A stretch of DNA of 64,000 nucleotides from Pseudobdellovibrionaceae bacterium (GCA_020635085.1 JACKAL010000004.1:1-64000); one strand, 5' to 3'; shown: positions 23,558 through 33,218, counted from the first letter of the stretch. Notes: generated by a model from the sequence alone, not told the origin. Program-made: numbers and translations.

Positions 23558-23887
23558 GGAACTTAGCACCCAGAGCAGTGCAGGAGACCAATAAAAAGGC
23601 ACCATAACCAAAAGATATTACTCGCCTTCTTCCAGCTTCAATCCAAAGAATCTTGCTTTTGTGCATCATATACCATAGATAATGCCTATTGGTTGAGCTA
23701 ACACTGAACTGAGTAAAAAATAGGGTTGCATCTACATCATGTCGTGAATGTTTCCTCTGGACACATTCCGTTTTTAACATATGTAACTCTCGAGCTAGTG
23801 TAAAAATCAACCTATAAGAAAATGTGATAAACACAATTAAGATTTAATTTTTCCCAACATATTTGGGACTTAACAAAGGAGACGCTC
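23558..23887. other. Intergenic region with no supported gene
   Basis: A minus-strand frame (23511-23834) overlaps the dioxygenase 3' end, has no ribosome site or family features and is judged spurious. The only useful signal seen is the AAAGGAGA ribosome site directly before 23888. Confidence 0.4.
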
Positions 23888-24286
23888 ATGTTTAAATCTC
23901 TACTACTTTTAGCATTACTTGCTCTAAGTCCACTGGCCAGTGCAGATAGCCTAAAAGACATTATGTCGGCTATGGGCAACAACGCAAAAATGATCGCGTT
24001 AGAATTAAAAAATACGCAACTGACACAACAATCCCTGGATGCAGCGAAAACAATTGATGAAGAAGTTGTTTTAGCGGATATGATTGTTCCCAAAACAGCC
24101 AATACTCCAGACTTAGAAAATCAATACCACCAATTGATGACTCGCCTTAAAGAGCAATCGAGCCTTCTAGTGATTGCTATTCAAGAATCACTTAAAACAG
24201 ACGGCAAGAATACGACCGATAGCGCTGCGATCTTTAAGAAAATGATGGCCATTCGCCAAGAAGGCCACCAGCTTTTTAAAGACTAG
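23888..24286 (+). CDS. Cytochrome b562-like periplasmic protein
   Basis: A 132-residue protein with a signal peptide (cut after PLASA, about residue 19). The mature chain is all-helical and the right size for the four-helix cytochrome b562 bundle. The two axial heme ligands of that family have likely equivalents: Met near the mature start (LKDIMSAMGNNAKMI) and His near the C-terminus (RQEGHQLFKD, compare RNAYHQKYR in E. coli). It would carry an electron on a non-covalent heme b in the periplasm. AAAGGAGA ribosome site. Confidence 0.6.
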   Translation: MFKSLLLLALLALSPLASADSLKDIMSAMGNNAKMIALELKNTQLTQQSLDAAKTIDEEVVLADMIVPKTANTPDLENQYHQLMTRLKEQSSLLVIAIQESLKTDGKNTTDSAAIFKKMMAIRQEGHQLFKD

Positions 24287-24318
24287 CTCTGAATACATAC
24301 ATGCTATGAAAGGCAACT

Positions 24319-24429
24319 ATGAACATAGCTATAAATGTAATAGTGAGTTTGGTAGCACTATTACATATTTACTTTCTGATTTTAGAAATGTTTCTTTGGA
24401 CTAAACCGATAGGGCTTAAAATTTTTTAG
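24319..24429 (+). pseudogene. DUF1304 membrane protein, N-terminal fragment
   Basis: A 36-codon frame: MNIAINVIVSLVALLHIYFL and ILEMFLWTKPIGLKIF, then TAG. The stretch LVALLHIYFLILEMFLWTKP is a good match to the first helix of DUF1304 proteins (about 120 residues long). The remaining three helices are not found downstream in any frame, so the gene is truncated. Confidence 0.55.
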
Positions 24430-24452
24430 AGGGCGATAGGGTTTTTGCTATT

Positions 24453-25331
24453 ATGACTTGGGGACAAATCGAAAAAGAAAACTGGTTTCACGAACAAAAA
24501 ATTCAACGCTCGTATCAAGATGAGGTTGTCAGCAAAATTCAATCGTTAAATAAAAACTACGACGTCATCTCTTATGGTGCCCTATCGGTAAATCCTGAGC
24601 GCTATCCCCTCTTTTTAATACGATCGAAAAATTTTACGCCTACCAAAAAAACCATTCTCATCACAGGGGGCGTTCATGGCTATGAGACGAGCGGCGTCCA
24701 CGGTGCCTTGGGCTTTATGGAGCAGGCTGTGGATTCTTACCAAGACATGTTCCAATTTGTCTGCACGCCCTGTATTAGTCCATGGGCTTATGAAACCATC
24801 AACCGCTGGAACAATAAAGCGATAGATCCGAACCGCTCATTTCGACAAAATAGCCCTGCTGAAGAGTGTCGCTTATTTCTTGCAGCGATGTCTCAGTTGG
24901 CTGTTACCCCTGATGCCCATTTTGATCTGCACGAAACCACCGATACCGATAACACGGTATTTCGTCCCGCACTCGAAAAACGTGATGGCGTCCCCCAAGA
25001 GCTCTGGCCCATTCCCGATGGTTTTTATCTTGTCGGTGACACCGAGAACCCACAAAAAGAATTTCAAAAAGCGATCATCGCGCGTGTAAAACAGGTAACA
25101 CACATTGCGCCTCACGATGGTAAAAACCAAATCATCGGCGTCGACATAGAACAAGACGGAGTTATTAATTACCCGTTAAAAGAACTGTCCTTGTGCGCTG
25201 GATTCTCCAATGCGGAGTACACCACAACGACAGAAGTTTATCCAGACAGCCCGAAAGTAACGCCCACTTTGTGTGTTGCTGCGCAAATTGCCGCGATCCA
25301 AGGAGGATTGGACTATCTCAAGAATAAATAA
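24453..25331 (+). CDS. M14-family zinc carboxypeptidase
   Basis: A 292-residue protein without a signal peptide. The zinc ligands His75 and Glu78 (GGVHGYETSG) and His160 (HFDLHET) are present. DPNRSF (about 125-130) supplies the substrate-binding Arg, and TTEVYPDS near 251 the catalytic Glu region. The layout is that of the compact succinylglutamate-desuccinylase/M14 group, so a peptide or amide substrate in the cytoplasm is likely. The short distance to the DUF1304 fragment has no functional meaning. Confidence 0.8.
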   Translation: MTWGQIEKENWFHEQKIQRSYQDEVVSKIQSLNKNYDVISYGALSVNPERYPLFLIRSKNFTPTKKTILITGGVHGYETSGVHGALGFMEQAVDSYQDMFQFVCTPCISPWAYETINRWNNKAIDPNRSFRQNSPAEECRLFLAAMSQLAVTPDAHFDLHETTDTDNTVFRPALEKRDGVPQELWPIPDGFYLVGDTENPQKEFQKAIIARVKQVTHIAPHDGKNQIIGVDIEQDGVINYPLKELSLCAGFSNAEYTTTTEVYPDSPKVTPTLCVAAQIAAIQGGLDYLKNK

Positions 25332-25402
25332 TACGGCGCACAACCCTCTGATGCTGGACACCTGAGAGTTGAATATCCCAGGCTTTTACGTTAGTTTTTG
25401 CC

Positions 25403-26374
25403 GTGCCTCAGCAAGACGTAAAACTTTCCATTATTATCCCCGTTTATAACGAGGAACTGGTGCTTCCCATGCTCTTTCAGGAGCTCTTCCCGGCGCTTAC
25501 AGACCTACCCTGTTCTTACGAAGTGATTTTTATTGATGATGGCAGTCACGATCGCACCAAAGAGCTCCTGCTCGGTGAAGCTAGTCGGCAAGACAAAATG
25601 GTCGCGGTGATTTTAGGAACCAATTTTGGTCAGCACCAAGCGATTGTCGCGGGATTTTCTGTGGCCCGCGGAGACTACGTCATCACCATCGATGCGGATT
25701 TACAAACACCGCCTCAGGAAATTTTAAAAATTTATAACGAAATGGAAAACGGCTACGACTACGTCGGCTCCATTCGTAACGAAAGAAAAGATCAGCTGTG
25801 GCGACGTGCTTTTTCGAAACTCAATAATAAAATTCGTGAACGCATCACCAACATCCATCTGACCGATCAAGGTTGTATGTTACGTGGATATCACCGTCGT
25901 ATTACGGAGCTCATTGTAGCCAGCCAAGAGGCGGCTCCCTACTTACCTGCTTTAGGTTATAACTTTAGCAGTCGCCCAACGGAAATTGTCGTAGAACACC
26001 AAGAACGCCAAGCGGGAATTTCAAAATATTCTTTATACAAATTATTTCGCTTAAACTTTGACATCATGACGGCCTACTCCTTACTACCACTACAGTTTTT
26101 TTCGATGCTCGGTATGGCAGTTGCAACCATCTCGGCGGGATTTTTTATATTATTAGCCGTTCGCCGTTTATTCCATGGTCCAGAGGCAGAAGGTGTCTTT
26201 ACTTTATTTGCACTTGTCTTCTTCTTTATGGGGATTTGTCTCTTCGGCCTAGGTCTTCTTGGAGAATACGTTGGACGTATTTACGCAGAAGTGCGCAAAC
26301 GTCCGCGATATGCCATACAAACGGTGTTTACAAAACACAAAGTGGCTAGCGAGGCTCAGCATGAACACCCCTAA
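25403..26374 (+). CDS. arnC: Undecaprenyl-phosphate 4-deoxy-4-formamido-L-arabinose transferase
   Basis: A 323-residue protein, the usual ArnC length. The GT2 domain (about 6-230) carries IIIPVYNEELVLPMLF, IDDGSHDRTKELL and the metal site TIDADLQTPP. Two membrane helices follow (about 235-255 and 270-295). It moves L-Ara4-formyl-N from the UDP-sugar to undecaprenyl phosphate at the inner membrane. It is the first gene of a four-gene run (arnC, formyltransferase, dehydrogenase, arnD); its 3' end overlaps the next start by 14 nt. Confidence 0.88.
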   Translation: MPQQDVKLSIIIPVYNEELVLPMLFQELFPALTDLPCSYEVIFIDDGSHDRTKELLLGEASRQDKMVAVILGTNFGQHQAIVAGFSVARGDYVITIDADLQTPPQEILKIYNEMENGYDYVGSIRNERKDQLWRRAFSKLNNKIRERITNIHLTDQGCMLRGYHRRITELIVASQEAAPYLPALGYNFSSRPTEIVVEHQERQAGISKYSLYKLFRLNFDIMTAYSLLPLQFFSMLGMAVATISAGFFILLAVRRLFHGPEAEGVFTLFALVFFFMGICLFGLGLLGEYVGRIYAEVRKRPRYAIQTVFTKHKVASEAQHEHP

Positions 26375-27311
26375 AAAAGCCATCGTCTTTGGCTACGGTG
26401 AAATGGGCATCCTGGGCCTAAAAGTTTTACGAGCTTCCGGCGTCGATGTTCCTTTGGTGATTACGTACAAAGATGCCCCCAACGAAAAAATTTGGTTCGA
26501 TAGTTTAGAGAAAACAGCCAAAGAACTTAGCATCGAAGTGTTAACTTTAGAAAACCCTAACGGGCCTGAGCTACTACAAAAAATCACCGCACTTCATCCC
26601 GATTATATTTTTTCTTTTTACTATCGTCATCTTTTGCCGGCAGCACTTCTGAACCTCACCCCCGATAGAGCCTTTAATATGCACGGATCACTGCTACCGA
26701 AATACAGAGGGCGTGCACCAACCAATTGGGCGATTGTCAATGGCGAGAAAGAAATTGGCGCCACCCTTCACATGATGTCTCCGCGGGCGGATGCGGGAGA
26801 TATCGTGGATCAAATACCTGTGCCAATCCTCGAGAATGATACCGCTCACGATGTTTTTATAAAAACCCTGTCTGCAGCAGAGCAGATTCTAAAGCGTTCG
26901 GTTCCTCTTATCGTCAAAGGCTCTTTCCCGCGACACAAAAACGACATCACTCAAGGCAGTTATTACGGAAAACGCACCCCTGCCGATGGGGAAATTCACC
27001 TCACCATGAGCACGCGACAGATCCATAACTTGGTTCGCGCCGTTGCTCCACCTTTTCCGGGAGCATTTCTAATTTTGCCGAACCAGCATCGCTTTTTTGT
27101 TTATCAGACGGTGGTGGAGGCGACTCAAAACGATATAGGAAAACGTCCACGGCTTTATTTTGAAGGCCCCTCTTTGTTTTTACAAAATGAACCCGCACTG
27201 AGATTAAAAATTTTAAAATGCGGCTTTAATTTACAAGAACCGCAAAGCCCACAAGAAATTCTCAATTTAAACGCAATCGACTTAAATATAAACTTACCAA
27301 TGGAGTTGTAA
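26361..27311 (+). CDS. ArnA-type formyltransferase as a separate gene
   Basis: The start at 26361 (MNTPKKAIVFGYGEMGILGL) was chosen because it begins the domain; an open frame extends upstream into arnC. The product is 316 residues, the size of the N-terminal half of bifunctional ArnA. Motifs: FNMHGSLLPKYRGRAPTNWA with the catalytic Asn and His, and RADAGDIVDQ with the catalytic Asp. It formylates UDP-L-Ara4N with N10-formyl-tetrahydrofolate. In E. coli this domain is fused to the decarboxylase, which here is the next gene. Confidence 0.85.
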   Translation: MNTPKKAIVFGYGEMGILGLKVLRASGVDVPLVITYKDAPNEKIWFDSLEKTAKELSIEVLTLENPNGPELLQKITALHPDYIFSFYYRHLLPAALLNLTPDRAFNMHGSLLPKYRGRAPTNWAIVNGEKEIGATLHMMSPRADAGDIVDQIPVPILENDTAHDVFIKTLSAAEQILKRSVPLIVKGSFPRHKNDITQGSYYGKRTPADGEIHLTMSTRQIHNLVRAVAPPFPGAFLILPNQHRFFVYQTVVEATQNDIGKRPRLYFEGPSLFLQNEPALRLKILKCGFNLQEPQSPQEILNLNAIDLNINLPMEL

Positions 27312-27312
27312 T

Positions 27313-28356
27313 ATGAAAAACGTTTTGATTTTAGGAGTTAATGGTTTTATCGGTCACCATCTGAGTGAAGCTCTCCTTGCAACTGGGAAATATCATGTCT
27401 ACGGCATGGACGTAAATAGTGATCGCCTCGAGAACGTTCTCGAGCATCCAAACTTTACCCTCTCTGAGGGTGATGTGATGATCAACGACGAGTGGATCGA
27501 GTATCATGTTAAAAAATGTGATGTCATATTACCGCTTGTGGCGATTGCCACGCCGGCTTCGTATGTAAAAGATCCCCTACGTGTTTTTGAATTGGATTTC
27601 GAATCCAATCTCAAAGTGATTCGCCTTTGTGTAAAATATAAAAAACGCCTTATTTTTCCTTCTACTTCGGAAGTGTATGGCATGTGTAAGGATGAAAGCT
27701 TTCATCCTTACGAATCCAACTTGGTTTATGGACCGATCGAAAAACAACGCTGGATTTATGCATGCATTAAGCAACTTCTCGATCGTGTGATTTATGCCCA
27801 TGGCGTGCATGATAATTTTGATTACACACTGTTTAGACCGTTTAACTGGATTGGGCCAGGCCTGGATAATTTATTTAGCGCCAAAGAAGGAAGCTCGCGC
27901 GTAGTGACACAATTTCTCGGACACCTCGTACGCGGAGAAAATATTTCTCTCGTCGATGGCGGACAACAACGTCGCTGCTTTACCGATATTCGCGACGGCA
28001 TTTCAGCTTTAATGAAAATGATTGAAAACGAAAACGGAATTGCAACCCGAAAAATTTATAATGTCGGAAACCCAAACAACGATTTTTCGGTAAAAGATTT
28101 AGCAGAAACCATGAAGTCGTTGGCTCTCTCTCGGGATAGCTATAAACAGCAAGCCGAAAAAACAGAATTGGTCTCCCTAAGCAATGAAAACTACTACGGT
28201 AAAGGATTCCAAGACGTACAACATCGTGTACCTTGGATTGATAACACTAAAGAAGAACTCAAGTGGGCGCCTGAGTATACTTTAAAGGATTCTCTAAAAA
28301 GTATTTTAGATTTCTACGAGTCCCAAGCACAACAAGCTCTCCAATTGAACACATGA
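27313..28356 (+). CDS. UDP-glucuronate dehydrogenase/decarboxylase (ArnA C-terminal domain as a separate gene)
   Basis: A 347-residue short-chain dehydrogenase. It has the NAD loop GVNGFIGHHLSEALL (8-22), the active-site STSEVYG (Ser-Glu as in ArnA Ser433-Glu434), the YxxxK pair in WIYACIKQLLD, and GPGLDNLFSAKEGSSRV matching the Arg619 loop. It oxidises UDP-glucuronate and decarboxylates it to UDP-Ara4-keto sugar. It starts 1 nt after the formyltransferase stop, so the two halves of ArnA are adjacent but unfused. Its stop overlaps arnD by 4 nt. Confidence 0.87.
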   Translation: MKNVLILGVNGFIGHHLSEALLATGKYHVYGMDVNSDRLENVLEHPNFTLSEGDVMINDEWIEYHVKKCDVILPLVAIATPASYVKDPLRVFELDFESNLKVIRLCVKYKKRLIFPSTSEVYGMCKDESFHPYESNLVYGPIEKQRWIYACIKQLLDRVIYAHGVHDNFDYTLFRPFNWIGPGLDNLFSAKEGSSRVVTQFLGHLVRGENISLVDGGQQRRCFTDIRDGISALMKMIENENGIATRKIYNVGNPNNDFSVKDLAETMKSLALSRDSYKQQAEKTELVSLSNENYYGKGFQDVQHRVPWIDNTKEELKWAPEYTLKDSLKSILDFYESQAQQALQLNT

Positions 28357-29249
28357 GAACCATTGTTTTAAAAATTGATGTGGACACCTACCGCGGTACC
28401 CGTGAAGGTGTTCCACCTCTTATTGACCTCTTCCAAAAACATAATGCCCAAGCCACTTTTTTATTTAGCCTTGGTCCTGATCACACAGGTTGGGCTTTAC
28501 GGCGCATTTTTCGCCCTGGGTTTTTTAGCAAAGTGCAACGCACCTCTGTGGTTTCCCACTATGGCATTAAAACCTTACTCTACGGCGTTTTGTTACCAGC
28601 CCCCCATATTGGCAGGCAGGCGCAAACCTACATCCAACAGGTCGCACAGACAGGCTTTGAAGTGGGTATACACTGCTATGATCATGTCTATTGGCAAGAC
28701 AATGTGATGAATCGCTCAGTGGAGTGGACGCAAGAACAAATGAATAAATCTGCCGATGAGTTTAAACGCATTTTCTCTCGAGACGCACAAACCCATGGGG
28801 CTGCCGGCTGGCAAATGAATGAAGCTGGATTTCGCTGGCTTGAGCGCTTCCTCTATTCTTCGGATACGCGCGGGCAAACTCCTTTTTATCCGCTCAATGC
28901 CGACAATACTGTCTCCACGTGCATGCAACTTCCCACAACCCTTCCCACCATGGATGAACTTCTCGGGCAAAATGGTGTGGATGAAAATACTATTGATCAA
29001 GCGCTATTAAAGCTCACCGAAAAAGAAAGCGAGTGGGGCCATGTTTACACCCTTCATGCGGAGCTTGAAGGGATGAAGCTTTTACCCGCCTTCGATCGTT
29101 TTTTAGCGGGCCTTAGATCTCAAGGCTACGAGTTTCTGTCGATGGGAGATTATTACCAGAGGGTAAAAAGCAAAAATATTCCTTCAGCCAAGATCGCTTA
29201 TGGGACTCTTGCTGGTCGCTCGGGCTCTTTATGCCTGCAACAAAATTAG
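28353..29249 (+). CDS. arnD: 4-deoxy-4-formamido-L-arabinose-phosphoundecaprenol deformylase
   Basis: A 298-residue polysaccharide-deacetylase-fold protein of the usual ArnD length. It opens LKIDVDTYRGTREGVPPLID with the metal-binding Asp. QATFLFSLGPDHTG and RTSVVSHYGIKTLLYG follow. The metal-binding histidines are in EVGIHCYDHVYWQD. It removes the formyl group after transfer to undecaprenyl phosphate. The start overlaps the previous stop (ATGA), so translation is coupled. Convergent with arnB, with 27 nt between the stops. Confidence 0.87.
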   Translation: MRTIVLKIDVDTYRGTREGVPPLIDLFQKHNAQATFLFSLGPDHTGWALRRIFRPGFFSKVQRTSVVSHYGIKTLLYGVLLPAPHIGRQAQTYIQQVAQTGFEVGIHCYDHVYWQDNVMNRSVEWTQEQMNKSADEFKRIFSRDAQTHGAAGWQMNEAGFRWLERFLYSSDTRGQTPFYPLNADNTVSTCMQLPTTLPTMDELLGQNGVDENTIDQALLKLTEKESEWGHVYTLHAELEGMKLLPAFDRFLAGLRSQGYEFLSMGDYYQRVKSKNIPSAKIAYGTLAGRSGSLCLQQN

Positions 29250-29276
29250 GAGTCTGTCGAGTTTTCGAATAGGCTC

Positions 29277-30392
29277 TTAATTTAAATATCTTAAAACTGT
29301 CTGACAAACACGCTCTACGTCTACCTTTGTCATCGCTGGAAACAATGGAAGTGTCACTGTTTCACGACCAATACGTTCCGCCTGAGGGCAAGAATACCCC
29401 ATGTCCTTATACGCCGTGAACGTGGTTAAAGCTTGATAATGAACACCGATACCAATTTTCTCGTCAGCCATTTTTTGAATAAACTGCGGGCGTGTCATTC
29501 CTAGTTGGGTAAAGTTAATGAGTGGCGAAAAAATATGCCAACAGTGCCCATCATCTCCTCGTTCTGGAAGGTTCAGTAGCGGATGATTTAATAATTGGTA
29601 ATACGTATCGACTAACTTGAGTCGCTTACTACAAAATTCATCCAAACGTTTTAACTGAGCAATACCCACAGCCGCGCTCACATCAGGCATGTTAAATTTT
29701 CTTGCTGGCATAAGAACATCCATATTGCCAAAGGCATCTTTCTGTAGTCCATGGAAACGCAAAAGATCCACTTGCTGAGCTTCTGCCTCTTTCCATAAAA
29801 CAAGGGCGCCGCCTTCGATGGTGGTCATATTTTTATTAGGATGAAAGCTAAAAGAGATCATATCGCCAAAGCTACCGATCTTGCGATTTTTATATCTTGT
29901 ACCAATTGCATGAGCGGCATCTTCGAGAACACGAATATTATGTTGTTTGGCAAGCTCATAGAGTGGATCCATATCCACTGGTAAACCGGCAAAGTGCACA
30001 GGCATGATACACTTGGTGCGTGAGGTAATGGCTTTTTTAACTCCCTCGATGGTTAAGTTGCGCGTTTTTAAATCCACATCCACTAAAACAGGTTTAGCTC
30101 CCACGAGCGCTACTACATTCGCTGATGCAGTAAAGGTCATGGCTGGCACGATGACCTCGTCACCCTCGCCGATTCCCATTACTTGTAGAGCAGTCTCCAA
30201 AGCACCGGTGGCCGAAGTAAAAACCTTCACATAAGGAACTTTACCTGTATCGGAGCTCACGTAGGCAGCGAGAGATTTTTCAAATTCATTTACTTTAGGG
30301 CCAGTGGTAATCCAACCTGAACGTAACACTTCGGTTACCAAACGAATCACTTCATCATCAATAGTGGGTCGAGTAAAAGGTAAAAAGTCCAT
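29277..30392 (-). CDS. arnB: UDP-4-amino-4-deoxy-L-arabinose aminotransferase
   Basis: A 371-residue PLP-dependent DegT/DnrJ/EryC1-type aminotransferase, the length of ArnB. The N-terminus PFTRPTIDDEVIRLVTEVLR and GWITTGPKVNEFE is typical. The PLP lysine is in SFHPNKNMTTIEGGAL, and EDAAHAIGTRY precedes it. It aminates UDP-Ara4-keto sugar with glutamate as donor. It follows arnT by 11 nt on the minus strand and faces arnD. Confidence 0.9.
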   Translation of the reverse strand: MDFLPFTRPTIDDEVIRLVTEVLRSGWITTGPKVNEFEKSLAAYVSSDTGKVPYVKVFTSATGALETALQVMGIGEGDEVIVPAMTFTASANVVALVGAKPVLVDVDLKTRNLTIEGVKKAITSRTKCIMPVHFAGLPVDMDPLYELAKQHNIRVLEDAAHAIGTRYKNRKIGSFGDMISFSFHPNKNMTTIEGGALVLWKEAEAQQVDLLRFHGLQKDAFGNMDVLMPARKFNMPDVSAAVGIAQLKRLDEFCSKRLKLVDTYYQLLNHPLLNLPERGDDGHCWHIFSPLINFTQLGMTRPQFIQKMADEKIGIGVHYQALTTFTAYKDMGYSCPQAERIGRETVTLPLFPAMTKVDVERVCQTVLRYLN

Positions 30393-30403
30393 ATGTCCTC
30401 ACT

Positions 30404-31999
30404 TTATTGTTTTTTAAGTACAAGGCGCCGACGATCTTTATATAACACCTTGTAAGAAATGTCTTTAAGAAGAGGTAAATTTACCTCTTCGGTAATAATA
30501 ATAGCATCTGGGTTTTCCCTCTGCCATTGTTTTAAAAACTCTTCCACACTAATTTGTCGTCCTCGGTCTTCTTGTTGGATACCAAACTCAAGCTCCCCCA
30601 AATAATCGACAAGTGTTACAAAACGTTTGAGATAAAAAGGTAATTCTTGTTCGTAATATCGCACCATATAAATCACAGTATTTGGTGTGATTTGTGGACC
30701 AAGTTGTCGCGCTAAATCCCGACTAGACAATGATGGGCCCAGTTCCCCATAGGCCACAAAAATACCTTGATAGGATGTTAAAGCTATAAAACTTATGACC
30801 ACAATTTTTAGTAAACGGGTCAATGGCAAAAAATAAGTTGTGATTGCGCCAATAACGAGAAAGAACCCGGCGTAAGATAAATAATGTAGAAAACTATCAA
30901 AGTGCTCCGGAGCCACTTTTGTCGATACTAGGGGTGAGGCAAAATAAGACCCAGCACTAAGTACCAAACCCAAAAACGCAAACGAAAAAATGACGATAGC
31001 TATGTCCCATTTTTTTGGAAGATTTTTAAGAGAATCCCCAACCAAAATAGCGAGCGCAGGCCATATTGGTAAAATATAGGGTGTCAATTTGGAAGACGAA
31101 ATGGAAAAAAAACCAAACACACTCAAGCACCAAATAACTAAAAAAATGGTTTTATCCGTCCATTGACGTTTGCGAAACAAAAAGAAAAGCCATGGGAAAA
31201 AACCTAAAATAAAAACAGGAATAAAATACCAAATGGGCCCTTCTCTCCCATGTACCTTGGTCAGAAAACGTTCGAAGTGTTCATGGACAAAAAAGAAGTG
31301 GGCAAATTCAGGATTTCTCAATGAACAGAGAATCACCCATGGGCTCACGATAGCTAAGAAAATTAAAATCCCACGCACCCACCACAGGCGTTTAAAAATA
31401 GAAAAATCCCGTCTAACGACACAAAAAACAGTCGCGGCCAACCCTGGCAACAAAATAGCAATTAAACCTTTGGATAAAAATCCTAAACCGATAGCGATCC
31501 AAAATACCATATTGGCAATCGTGTATTCTTTTTTTGTACTGTAGCGATCTAATAAAATAGCCAAACATAGAGTTGCAAGAGTTAGAAAAAAACTTAAGCC
31601 CATGTCTAAAATATTAAGATGTCCAAGGCCCACAAAAAGCAAAGAACTACTCAAAACAGATGTCGCAATAAAAGCTGGTTCACTTCCATAGTAGCGATTA
31701 GTAAAAAGAAAAATAAGAATAAAGCACAAAAAACCTGTGAGCGCGGAATAAAGCCGAGCCGTACCATCGCCCTCACCAAAAATCTTATAAAAAACTGCCG
31801 TTCCCCAATATTGGAGGGGCGGTTTCTCAAAATATTTTATATCATTAATGCGAGGGGTAACGTAATCTCCCGATGCGTTCATTTCTCTGGGGATTTCAGC
31901 GTAACGGCCTTCGTCAGGTTTAAATAAAGCCGGGCTATTCAGTGCTGTAAACCACATCAATGCTAACAGCGCGAAATACAAAAGAGTCTTTTTTTGCAT
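30404..31999 (-). CDS. arnT: 4-amino-4-deoxy-L-arabinose lipid A transferase
   Basis: A 531-residue GT-C-type membrane glycosyltransferase. About 11-12 membrane segments are visible. The first periplasmic loop has the ArnT/PMT motif PDEGRYAEIPREMNASGDYV and YFEKPPLQYW. The C-terminal soluble domain runs from about 420. It moves L-Ara4N from undecaprenyl phosphate onto lipid A phosphates on the periplasmic face, which lowers the negative charge and gives resistance to cationic peptides. First of the arnT-arnB pair; the UPF0104 gene lies 153 nt upstream. Confidence 0.87.
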   Translation of the reverse strand: MQKKTLLYFALLALMWFTALNSPALFKPDEGRYAEIPREMNASGDYVTPRINDIKYFEKPPLQYWGTAVFYKIFGEGDGTARLYSALTGFLCFILIFLFTNRYYGSEPAFIATSVLSSSLLFVGLGHLNILDMGLSFFLTLATLCLAILLDRYSTKKEYTIANMVFWIAIGLGFLSKGLIAILLPGLAATVFCVVRRDFSIFKRLWWVRGILIFLAIVSPWVILCSLRNPEFAHFFFVHEHFERFLTKVHGREGPIWYFIPVFILGFFPWLFFLFRKRQWTDKTIFLVIWCLSVFGFFSISSSKLTPYILPIWPALAILVGDSLKNLPKKWDIAIVIFSFAFLGLVLSAGSYFASPLVSTKVAPEHFDSFLHYLSYAGFFLVIGAITTYFLPLTRLLKIVVISFIALTSYQGIFVAYGELGPSLSSRDLARQLGPQITPNTVIYMVRYYEQELPFYLKRFVTLVDYLGELEFGIQQEDRGRQISVEEFLKQWQRENPDAIIITEEVNLPLLKDISYKVLYKDRRRLVLKKQ

Positions 32000-32152
32000 G
32001 TCGTTAAGTTAAAATTAATCCCCACATAAGTAAAGCCTTTGACACAAGGGTAAGGGACTGATCCATGGCTTTTATTACTATTTAGATCGTCAGAGTTTGT
32101 CCTATAATTTAAGCAAAATATTGTCGCGGCACTATAATGGGCGGCTATGTCA

Positions 32153-33154
32153 TTACGTGGCAGATGCCTCATGCTTGTGAGCATTTTTGTGGATCACAAA
32201 GAAAAAAAGACCTAAAAGCCCAAAAAACAGCTGATAAATTTGGAAAATACTTATACTCAATACCCCCACCTGACTCTCGTAACCAAGGAAGATATTGTAC
32301 AGGGAATAAAAAGCCAATTGCCCAATCCCAAGACCGCCAGGTGAAAGGGGAATCGCCATAGCGACAAAGCCTATGGGAACTGCAAAGAAAAATAAACCCC
32401 ATGGCAACTCATTGCTCCCCAAGGCTTGTGCGACAAAAATAAAAAAGAATACCGCAACACTCTGCACCACTACACTGAGTATAAGACAGCGCAGAACCAG
32501 CGATTTTTTTTCGCCAAAGGAGCTAATACTTTGATACACATGCATGAATGTTGGGCCCAGAGGTAAGTGATTGATTTTATGAAATCTGGAATGAGATAAA
32601 AACTTCGAAAAAGCCGCAATAGTAAATAAACAAAGAAAAACAAATAATGCGGAAATAACCAGGGCAATGGAGCGCAACTGAAGATTAGCGCTGATCTTAT
32701 CATAATTCCAAAAAATGCTTACAATCGCCAAACTGAGCATGGCTAACAATCCAAGCACTCGATCGACAAAAACAGAAATCATTGCCTTGGACTTAGATAG
32801 ATGCGCATCTGCTCGACTGAGATAATAGGCTTTTAATACATCGCCACCGACACTACTTGGCAGAGCGAAGTTAAAAAATAACCCCATTAAGCTCAGCTTT
32901 AAGGTAAAGAAAAAGCTATAACTACGACTCTGTGAACTCAGAAGTAAATGCCAGCGATAATTGCCGATCACTGTAACCAAAAAGAAGACAAAGAAGGCGG
33001 TAACTAAATAGATTGGCTGTGGACAATTCCACAGCATGGAAAAATCTAAGGCACCATTTTTATAGAGCCAAAATAATAAAATACCGGAAAAGATAATTTT
33101 TAAACTGTAGGTAAATATCTGTTTCTTCTGCATGAATGTTTTGCAGCTTACCAT
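32153..33154 (-). CDS. UPF0104/AglD-like membrane protein, possible Ara4N-lipid flippase
   Basis: A 333-residue protein with about eight membrane segments and the UPF0104 (lysylphosphatidylglycerol synthase TM region) features: FNFALPSSVGGDVLKAYYL, MISVFVDRVLGLLAML and PLSPGGLGIGQLAFY. No synthetase domain is attached. In arn loci the lipid-linked sugar is normally flipped by ArnE/ArnF, and no arnE/arnF was found here; this protein is in the right place to do it (inference). The first codons (M-VSCKTFMQKKQ) may be too long, with a Met at residue 8 as alternative. Confidence 0.72.
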   Translation of the reverse strand: MVSCKTFMQKKQIFTYSLKIIFSGILLFWLYKNGALDFSMLWNCPQPIYLVTAFFVFFLVTVIGNYRWHLLLSSQSRSYSFFFTLKLSLMGLFFNFALPSSVGGDVLKAYYLSRADAHLSKSKAMISVFVDRVLGLLAMLSLAIVSIFWNYDKISANLQLRSIALVISALFVFLCLFTIAAFSKFLSHSRFHKINHLPLGPTFMHVYQSISSFGEKKSLVLRCLILSVVVQSVAVFFFIFVAQALGSNELPWGLFFFAVPIGFVAMAIPLSPGGLGIGQLAFYSLYNIFLGYESQVGVLSISIFQIYQLFFGLLGLFFFVIHKNAHKHEASAT

Positions 33155-33218
33155 CTCCCGCAGAAGAAACGTAACAAATCCTTTACTTCATGCGCCGTTT
33201 CTAAAGGCAACATATCCT

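Noticed and set aside
23511..23834. 107-codon minus-strand frame
   Set aside because: Overlaps the dioxygenase 3' end, no ribosome site, composition unlike a protein gene.
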